From Oscillospiraceae bacterium MB24-C1 (lineage in GTDB: Bacteria; Bacillota; Clostridia; Oscillospirales; Ruminococcaceae): a stretch of 64,000 nt of DNA. Each line of letters starts with the position of its first letter. Within the stretch, counting starts at the first letter, position 1. The notes beneath the pieces were generated by a model that saw only the letters and a program-made list of their open reading frames with translations, was not told the origin of the DNA and did not search any database. The position numbers and the translations under genes are program-made. Below are positions 58,610 through 64,000 of the stretch, in pieces. Location: contig CP133187.1 in the NCBI GenBank assembly GCA_030913685.1, positions 2,422,001 through 2,486,000 of the forward strand, written 5' to 3'.

Positions 58610-59551
58610 GTGAAAAGAATAGTTTTTTGGTTAGCGGCGTTGCTTACAGCGTTGCTTTGCGTTGTTTGTGCAATGGCAGAGGAGGCGGCCGTCGCCGTCA
58701 TTGACGGCACACAGGTTTTTGTGGCAGAGGCCGGCGGTGAACCTTGTCAGATAGAAAGCGGTGGAGAAAGCCTGCGAACGGTGGTCCGGCCAGGGTCGAC
58801 CATCTATTTTTCGATTGCTAATGCCACCCGAGCTGAGGATCTCAACGGTCTGCGGGTGGTGGTGGACTGGAGCAAGGGCGGAGAGTTGACCGAAATGCCA
58901 CGAATAGAATATCGCCGGATGATGGACGAAACGGGCGAGACGTCGCTGGGATTTCGGTATGTGGCAGCGGTGGATATACTGGATACCGCCGACATTAAGC
59001 CGCACACGCTGCGCGGTTATATCAAGATCGCCAAGCGCGCCAATGCGTCGGCGCCGAAAGTTTCGCTGACCATTCTTGTGCGTCAGGATGGCCGTGAGGA
59101 TACCGACCGAATAGTGGCTTGTACCCAGAAAAAACTGATACTGGAGTTTAGCCGCGCTGAAGAAATGGTGCAGATTGCATTTTATGACAGGGGATTTTTT
59201 GAGGTGAACGTAACCGGGCAAGGCCCGCTGAATGTGGGGTGTAGCACCGAGCCGGTCACCGATATTGCCGAGCGCTACCCCGGTGCAACGCTGAAGTTTT
59301 TAACCTGGGGGAATCGGCCGTTTTTTAACCGCTCCGGTAAACTGGTTCTTTATGCCGGGCCGGGTTCGTTTTTGTATGCCCTGAATGGTAACAGACTGGT
59401 CGAACTCTCCGAAGGCTACTCTGAGCAGGAGGGCGGCTTTGTAGTGATCACCCGTCGGTTAGAGGGTTTTGTTATTTCAGACAGACCGCTCGACCCTGCG
59501 GCTGTGCCGGTTCCCCAGCCGAATCCGCCAACGGGCGCGCACGATAAATAA
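58610..59551 (+). CDS. Secreted protein, paralog 1 of three, NPPTGA end
   Basis: 313 residues from the GTG at 58610 (AAGGGGG upstream). Signal peptide KRIVFWLAALLTALLCVVCA, then a beta-rich mature part: ESLRTVVRPGSTIYFSI, PHTLRGYIKIAKRA, TLKFLTWGNRPFFNRSGKLV, YALNGNRLVELSEGYSEQEG, FVISDRPL. The last two blocks recur in the next two genes, so the three are distant paralogs. It ends NPPTGAHDK. No family name is recognised; role at the cell surface or secreted. Confidence 0.75.
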   Translation: MKRIVFWLAALLTALLCVVCAMAEEAAVAVIDGTQVFVAEAGGEPCQIESGGESLRTVVRPGSTIYFSIANATRAEDLNGLRVVVDWSKGGELTEMPRIEYRRMMDETGETSLGFRYVAAVDILDTADIKPHTLRGYIKIAKRANASAPKVSLTILVRQDGREDTDRIVACTQKKLILEFSRAEEMVQIAFYDRGFFEVNVTGQGPLNVGCSTEPVTDIAERYPGATLKFLTWGNRPFFNRSGKLVLYAGPGSFLYALNGNRLVELSEGYSEQEGGFVVITRRLEGFVISDRPLDPAAVPVPQPNPPTGAHDK

Positions 59552-59596
59552 GAAAATATTGGGTTTATATGCAGTAAATTCTTAGGGTGCGAACAC

Positions 59597-59625
59597 TTGT
59601 AAAGTATAACACCTAATGTTAAAAT
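59597..59625 (+). promoter_or_regulatory. Promoter of paralog 2
   Basis: TTGTAA (59597-59602) and TAAAAT (59620-59625), 17 bases apart, 45 bases before the start codon. Confidence 0.6.
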
Positions 59626-59669
59626 GGTATTGTATGAGGAAAAATATAGTCAAACAGGAGGATTTTTTC

Positions 59670-60665
59670 ATGAAAAAACTTTTTTGCACCGTGCTGGCAC
59701 TGGCTATGATTGTTGCAGCGGCACCGGTCGCACTCGCAAAGAATGTAACGGACTACGATGAGGGCGATGTGTACATCAAGGACGATGATTACTATGATGA
59801 CGGCCCCCAGAGCACAATTGCGCCTGGAAGCTCAGGTTATGTTTATCTTTGCCCTTATGAGGACGGCAAGACAACCGGCCCTAAGAGCGTCCGCATAGAT
59901 GATATGGAGGTTCTCGATTCGGACAACGGCAAACCTGTGAAGCTGATCTCGGTTGACAGATCGGCCTCGCGCCTCAAAGTAAACAGCGACGAAAGAGCTT
60001 GGTTTGTCAAGATCAGCGTCAAATCGGTCAGCTCATCGAGCTACCCCGATGATGGCTTCGACATCGACACGCTGACGCTGGAGTATACTTATGACGGCGA
60101 CAAGTACGAGGATGTTCAGGTTAATCTCGACTCCATCGAATATGATGAGGCCGACGACGAGTTTGAAGAAGACGAGAAGATGTTCACTTATGAGAAGGAC
60201 GATGACGTTGACATCGATTTGCCCGACAGCGCAGGCATCTTCACCGGCACTGCTCGCAAGGATTTTGACGTTGTTGCCGCCATGGACACCGACGTTGACA
60301 ACTCGTTGCTCAACAAATACCCTAGCGCTGATATCCGCTTCTTTAACGGCAATGGTGCGACCTTCCCCGTAACCGGCGGTAAGATGACCATCTACGCTGA
60401 CAGCGGCGACTACCTCTATGAGGTTTCGGGCAACAAGCTGACCGACCGCAGCAGCACCTGGGTCAGCAGCAAGAATGCGTTTGTGATTTCGACCACCAAG
60501 ATCGGCAAATATATCGTTTCAGATACCAAGCTGTCGGCCAAGTCGGATTCCAACAGCACCGGCAGTTCCAGCAGCTCTTCTTCAAAGTCGAGCGAATATA
60601 TCGGTTCTACGCCGCTGCCCAGCAATCCTGTGGTAACCAACCCGCAGACCGGCGCCAGCGCCTAA
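59670..60665 (+). CDS. Secreted protein, paralog 2, very acidic, NPQTGA end
   Basis: 331 residues from the ATG at 59670 (AGGAGG upstream). Signal peptide MKKLFCTVLALAMIVAAAP. The mature part is rich in Asp, Glu, Tyr and Ser (YIKDDDYYDDGPQ, DEFEEDEKMFTYEKDDDVDI). It shares with paralogs 1 and 3 the block DIRFFNGNGATFPVTGGKMT, YLYEVSGNKLTDRSS, FVISTTKIGKYIVSDTKL. A Ser-rich linker (SSSSSSSKSSE) leads to NPQTGASA at the very end. Perhaps a calcium- or wall-binding structural protein; unknown. Confidence 0.75.
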   Translation: MKKLFCTVLALAMIVAAAPVALAKNVTDYDEGDVYIKDDDYYDDGPQSTIAPGSSGYVYLCPYEDGKTTGPKSVRIDDMEVLDSDNGKPVKLISVDRSASRLKVNSDERAWFVKISVKSVSSSSYPDDGFDIDTLTLEYTYDGDKYEDVQVNLDSIEYDEADDEFEEDEKMFTYEKDDDVDIDLPDSAGIFTGTARKDFDVVAAMDTDVDNSLLNKYPSADIRFFNGNGATFPVTGGKMTIYADSGDYLYEVSGNKLTDRSSTWVSSKNAFVISTTKIGKYIVSDTKLSAKSDSNSTGSSSSSSSKSSEYIGSTPLPSNPVVTNPQTGASA

Positions 60666-60681
60666 AGTTTTGTGGCCTTTT

Positions 60682-60725
60682 AGGGGGTGTTGCAAAATGT
60701 GCTGCATTTTGCGGCATCCCCTTTT
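60682..60725 (+). terminator. Hairpin between paralogs 2 and 3
   Basis: AGGGGGTGTTGCAAAATG pairs with CATTTTGCGGCATCCCCT (two mismatches), followed by TTT. Terminator or intercistronic hairpin. Confidence 0.75.
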
Positions 60726-60760
60726 GACATTGACAATCTTGCATCGGGAGGATTTATGAC

Positions 60761-61798
60761 ATGAAGAAGCTGTTTGCCGTACTGCTGATATTTGCAACGC
60801 TGGCGGCGCTGAACATCTGTACATTTGCCGCCTCACGTGGCGCTGCCTATATTGAGGATAACGGATACTACGATGAGCGGGTGGATCAGTCGACACCCGG
60901 CGGCACCGTTTACATTGCACTGGCCGAGGCAACAAATAAAGATAATGACTATAAAATCTCCAACAGTATGGTTCCGACCACAGCAAAAATCACATCGGTT
61001 AAAACCAAGGGCTTTATTGACGATAAGGACTATAAGCTGATTAAAACCGGTAGTCTGGACATTGAAAAGCTGGATGTAGAAGACGGTAGCGAATGGTATT
61101 TTGCTGTGTTGGAGATCAAGGATATTGACGTAGAAGATTATCCCGAGGACGGGTTTTCGGTCTATGGTACCATTAAGGTCACCCGCAAGAGCGGCAGCAC
61201 CTTTACGATAGATCTTGAAGATACACTGGATCGCATCCGATTTGACGAGGCGGAAGATGAGGACGAGCTGGCTAAACAGGCACAGCTTTACTCCTTTAAA
61301 AGCAACACCGAGTTCGAGCTTGAATTCCCCAACGGAAACGGACGCTTTTCTGGCAGAACTAGGGGCTCGCTAGACGTGCTTGCAGCGATGAGCCACGCCA
61401 AGATTTCAGCTATCACTCGGCTTGAGAGAAGTGCTGATATGACTTTTTATATCGGCAATAACGCTGAGTTCTCTAACATTAGAGACGGGCAGTTGATTAT
61501 TGAAGCCGATAATGGCAATTATCTTTATAAAATCGGCGACAGAAACAAGCTGACCAATATGAGTAACACCTATGACGAGGATGAAGACGCTTTTGTGATC
61601 GATACCAATGTACTGGGCAAGTATGTTGTCTCGGACGAGCGGTTGCCCACGAGCGGGACCTCTTCCGATGACGACGAAGATGACGAAGATGACGAAGATG
61701 ACGAAGATGACACCTACATTTATCGTGGTGACGACGAAGACGACACCCCCTATGTATCGGTACCGCTGATTAACCCGTCGACGGGTGCAGCGGTATAA
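60761..61798 (+). CDS. Secreted protein, paralog 3, acidic repeat and NPSTGA end
   Basis: 345 residues; GGGAGG before the ATG. Signal peptide MKKLFAVLLIFATLAALNIC. Mature part acidic (YIEDNGYYDERVDQSTPGGT, RFDEAEDEDELAKQ); shared block MTFYIGNNAEFSNIRDGQLI, YLYKIGDRNKLTNMSNTYDE, FVIDTNVLGKYVVSDERLP. Near the C-terminus a run of DDED/EDD triplets coded by a GACGAAGAT-type microsatellite, then NPSTGAAV. Its closest relative is paralog 2. Confidence 0.75.
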   Translation: MKKLFAVLLIFATLAALNICTFAASRGAAYIEDNGYYDERVDQSTPGGTVYIALAEATNKDNDYKISNSMVPTTAKITSVKTKGFIDDKDYKLIKTGSLDIEKLDVEDGSEWYFAVLEIKDIDVEDYPEDGFSVYGTIKVTRKSGSTFTIDLEDTLDRIRFDEAEDEDELAKQAQLYSFKSNTEFELEFPNGNGRFSGRTRGSLDVLAAMSHAKISAITRLERSADMTFYIGNNAEFSNIRDGQLIIEADNGNYLYKIGDRNKLTNMSNTYDEDEDAFVIDTNVLGKYVVSDERLPTSGTSSDDDEDDEDDEDDEDDTYIYRGDDEDDTPYVSVPLINPSTGAAV

Positions 61799-61869
61799 GC
61801 AGGAGGCAAATCAGGCGTTTCGCTAGTACAAACGCGTTTTTGCTTTGGTGGGTATAGATGAATATGGAG

Positions 61870-61907
61870 AGCCGCAGGAGCACTTTGTTTCCTGCGGCTT
61901 TTTATTG
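61870..61907 (+). terminator. Terminator after the secreted-protein trio
   Basis: AGCCGCAGGA / TCCTGCGGCT stem with a short loop and TTTTTATTG behind it, about 70 bases past the stop of paralog 3. Confidence 0.9.
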
Positions 61908-62060
61908 TACCCTTCTGAGGCAAGGCACATACTACTGCTTTAGTGGTGGTTTTGCTTTAAAAGTGGTCTTGCGATTTTCCAGCACAGCTTTTTAGATTCT
62001 ATCATTTTGCCGTCACCGTTAAGTCATCCGGCGCATAGCATGAATCGAGAGGTGAGGCAA
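61908..62060. other. Short intergenic region
   Basis: About 150 bases; a direct repeat-like pair (TTTAGTGGTGG, TTTAAAAGTGG) near 61938-61965 and no clear promoter. Nothing else seen. Confidence 0.4.
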
Positions 62061-62432
62061 ATGCGCGATGTGCTTTTAATCATTTTAGGGGTGTGCGGAA
62101 CACTGGTTGCAGGAATGCTCTGTGAGCAAGGGCTGGTCTGGATGCTGCGTCCAGCGCGTCACTGCGGCACAGTGACGCTGCTGCCGGTGACAGGGGAGTG
62201 CCCAAGTTTGGAACGGCAGCTGCGCTGGCAATATTTCTGTATGCAGTCGCATCCCTGCCGCAGGGGAGAGCGGCTGGTCATCGTCGACTGTGGCGCAACC
62301 GGGAACACGCTGCTCAAGGCCGAGCTGTTTTGCCGAGATAGACCCGGTGTGATGGTCTGTACACCCGAGGGGTTGCGCCGGATTATCGGGAACGATGCCA
62401 TTTACAAAGCGGTGGCGCTTGTATTATACTAA
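62061..62432 (+). CDS. Short single-pass membrane protein of unknown function
   Basis: 123 residues from the ATG at 62061 (GAGAGG upstream; an earlier in-frame ATG at 62007 has no site). Residues 1-30 form one membrane helix (MRDVLLIILGVCGTLVAGML); the rest has an alpha/beta pattern (RLVIVDCGATGNTLLKAEL, GLRRIIGNDAIYKAVALVL) that suggests a small receiver-like or nucleotide-binding fold. No family recognised. It is followed by a terminator and then recD2. Confidence 0.6.
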   Translation: MRDVLLIILGVCGTLVAGMLCEQGLVWMLRPARHCGTVTLLPVTGECPSLERQLRWQYFCMQSHPCRRGERLVIVDCGATGNTLLKAELFCRDRPGVMVCTPEGLRRIIGNDAIYKAVALVLY

Positions 62433-62452
62433 AAAGGAATAATATCAACCTG

Positions 62453-62489
62453 ATGGGGGCCCACTGCGGCTCCCGCGGGGTTTTTTTAT
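62453..62489 (+). terminator. GC-rich terminator before recD2
   Basis: CTGCGG-CTC-CCGCGG forms a compact stem followed by seven T residues. Some pairs in the outer stem are imperfect. Confidence 0.6.
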
Positions 62490-62555
62490 AGGGTGTCAGG
62501 CGCTTTCCTGTTGGATATCGCTGCCGCCCAGAAAAGGGTTTTGAGGAGGCTGCTT

Positions 62556-64000
62556 GTGGAGAGCTACAATAGGGTTCAGGGTGTTGTAAACGACGTGGTT
62601 TACCACTCGGAGGAGAGCGGCTTCACCGTGCTGGAGCTGACCGTTGGGGACGAGCTGCTCACGGTTACCGGTCGGGCGGTCGGGGTTAGCCGGGGAGAAG
62701 AGGTCATTGTCACTGGACGGTTTGTCATGCACCCGAACTATGGCCGACAGCTGAAGGCAGAGGCCTTTGAACACGTGATGCCCGCCACTGCTGCGGCGGT
62801 TTTGCGCTATCTTTCAGGCGGGGCAGTCAAGGGAATCGGCCCGGTGACAGCCTCACGCATTGTGGCAAAGTTCGGCGACAAAACGCTGGATATCATGGAA
62901 AAGGACCCAGCTCGACTCGCGCAGGTGCGGGGCATTTCGCCACAGAAGGCTGAAAGCATTGGCCAGGAATATACCCGGCTTTTGGGTATGCGCGCCGTGA
63001 TGGCATTTTTATCGGCACACAGCATTGAGCCTACGGCGGCGGTTACAATGTGGAAAAAGTGGGGTGCAATGGCCAGAGAGCGCATCAACGCTGACCCGTT
63101 CTGCCTGTGCGACAGGGATGTCGGCGTACCGTTTGAAAGGGCGGATGCCATTGCTGCGACGCTTGGCGTGGGCGAGACTGACGGTTGCCGCGTGCGCGGG
63201 GGGCTTTTGCATGTGCTGGCCCACAATCTTAATAACGGACATGCCTGCCTGCCCATCCAAAAGCTAGTGGCGGCTTGCTGCCGTCTGCTCAATATCGGCT
63301 CTGAGCCGGTTGAGATCGGCGTAGATGATCTTTGTGAACGCGGCGAGGTGATGAGCGAGGAAATTTTCGGGGTGCGCTTTATCTACCTGCCCGACCAGTT
63401 TTTTGCCGAGGCGTATGTGGCGGAACGGTTGGGGATCATGATGCGCTTTTTGTCGCAGGATGCCGCCGTAACGTCTGACGAGCTGACGGCGCTGGAGCGG
63501 GAGCTTGGCATTTGCTATGCCGAGCAGCAGCGACAGGCGATCTTTTGGGCGGCGGAGCACCCGATTATGATATTGACCGGCGGCCCCGGCACTGGAAAGA
63601 CCACGACGCTAAACGGCATTATCACACTGTTTGAGCGCCGCGCCATGAAGGTGGCACTCGCTGCGCCGACCGGGCGGGCGGCCAAGCGTCTTTCAGAGGT
63701 GACCGGGCGCGAGGCTAAGACCATTCACCGCCTGTTAGAGGTGGATTTTGGCAGCCGTGAGCGCGGCGATTTGCAGTTTAAGCGCAATGAGCAAAATCCT
63801 CTGCCGTTTGATGCGGTGGTGGTGGACGAGATGTCGATGGTGGACGCAACGCTGTTTTCGTCACTGCTCAAGGCGGTGCGTACCACAGCGCGCCTGATTC
63901 TGGTGGGCGACCCTGACCAGCTGCCGTCGGTTGGTGCGGGCAACGTTTTGCGCGACCTTATCGACAGCGAGGCGGTAGCCTGTGTGCATCTCAGCGAGGT
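62556..64000 (+). CDS. recD2: RecD2-type SF1B DNA helicase, cut by the right edge
   Basis: The first 481 residues are present. GTG start with GAGGAGG 7 bases upstream. The N-terminal OB-like and helical part (NRVQGVVNDVVYHSEESGFT, GGAVKGIGPVTASRIV, RGISPQKAESIGQEY) is the RecD2-specific region. The motor begins with Walker A TGGPGTGKTTTLNGI, then APTGRAAKRL (motif Ia), VVVDEMSMVD (Walker B) and LVGDPDQLPSVGAGNVL (motif III). RecD2 acts without RecBC, unwinding 5'-3' in repair and at stalled replication forks. C-terminal half not in view. Confidence 0.97.
   Translation, partial: MESYNRVQGVVNDVVYHSEESGFTVLELTVGDELLTVTGRAVGVSRGEEVIVTGRFVMHPNYGRQLKAEAFEHVMPATAAAVLRYLSGGAVKGIGPVTASRIVAKFGDKTLDIMEKDPARLAQVRGISPQKAESIGQEYTRLLGMRAVMAFLSAHSIEPTAAVTMWKKWGAMARERINADPFCLCDRDVGVPFERADAIAATLGVGETDGCRVRGGLLHVLAHNLNNGHACLPIQKLVAACCRLLNIGSEPVEIGVDDLCERGEVMSEEIFGVRFIYLPDQFFAEAYVAERLGIMMRFLSQDAAVTSDELTALERELGICYAEQQRQAIFWAAEHPIMILTGGPGTGKTTTLNGIITLFERRAMKVALAAPTGRAAKRLSEVTGREAKTIHRLLEVDFGSRERGDLQFKRNEQNPLPFDAVVVDEMSMVDATLFSSLLKAVRTTARLILVGDPDQLPSVGAGNVLRDLIDSEAVACVHLSE

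Overview
The window looks like a chromosomal segment of a Gram-positive Clostridia-type bacterium, most like the Oscillospiraceae/Ruminococcaceae. The reasons are strong AGGAGG ribosome sites, frequent TTG/GTG starts, rho-independent terminators, a LytTR regulator, RecD2, giant GLUG/InlB-type surface proteins and a siphovirus of the HK97 type common in gut Firmicutes. No species is claimed.

Left chromosomal part (1-25.7 kb, almost all on the minus strand, AT-richer). It opens with the first 2,711 residues of a giant secreted repeat adhesin (1-8133), with a PAS-LytTR regulator upstream that may control it. Next come a secreted protein of unknown function, an MgtC-family membrane protein, and what looks like one catabolic operon: a glycerol-1-phosphate dehydrogenase-type enzyme, a three-part TRAP transporter, a PHP-domain metallohydrolase and an SGNH hydrolase. 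A LacI-type regulator lies upstream, and two matching AT-rich operators sit about 11 helical turns apart before the operon. Further on are a small secreted repeat protein, two translationally coupled small genes (the second frameshifted), and a decaying plus-strand array of type-44 polymorphic toxin modules each followed by a DUF5412-like membrane protein (candidate immunity). A 318-bp tandem duplication carrying inverted iteron-like boxes lies just before the prophage.

Prophage (about 25,730-58,422). A 14-bp direct repeat, the 3' end of tRNA-Leu(UAA), marks both ends: an intact tRNA-Leu at 58,409-58,495 and a copy at 25,730-25,743. The terminator expected behind the tRNA now sits beside the left copy, so insertion separated the tRNA from its terminator. 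From left to right: a large serine recombinase whose 3' end overlaps attL; a DUF262 + HEPN defence-like pair; an ImmA/IrrE protease and an XRE repressor, divergent from a Cro-like gene; an early region with an HUH-like replication protein, a VRR-NUC nuclease, an internal tyrosine recombinase, a circularly permuted C5 DNA methyltransferase and YopX; minus-strand cspA (with a terminator-like leader) and DUF4145 cargo; a late-regulator-like gene and HNH; then packaging, capsid, neck and tail genes with a T_TTT_TTT frameshifted tail chaperone; a holin, a GH25 lysin; and a very AT-rich acyltransferase that looks like lysogenic-conversion cargo.

Right flank (58.4-64 kb, plus strand). tRNA-Leu and a divergently transcribed trio of related secreted proteins, all ending in an NP-x-TGA motif, a short membrane protein, and the N-terminal 481 residues of RecD2, cut by the window edge.

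The best leads are the toxin/immunity array with readable single-base lesions, the permuted methyltransferase, the DUF262-HEPN pair, the cspA leader, the G1P-dehydrogenase/TRAP operon with paired operators, the triplicated CxC/HxxxC motif of the adhesin, and a strongly strand-biased GAGCGGG 7-mer.
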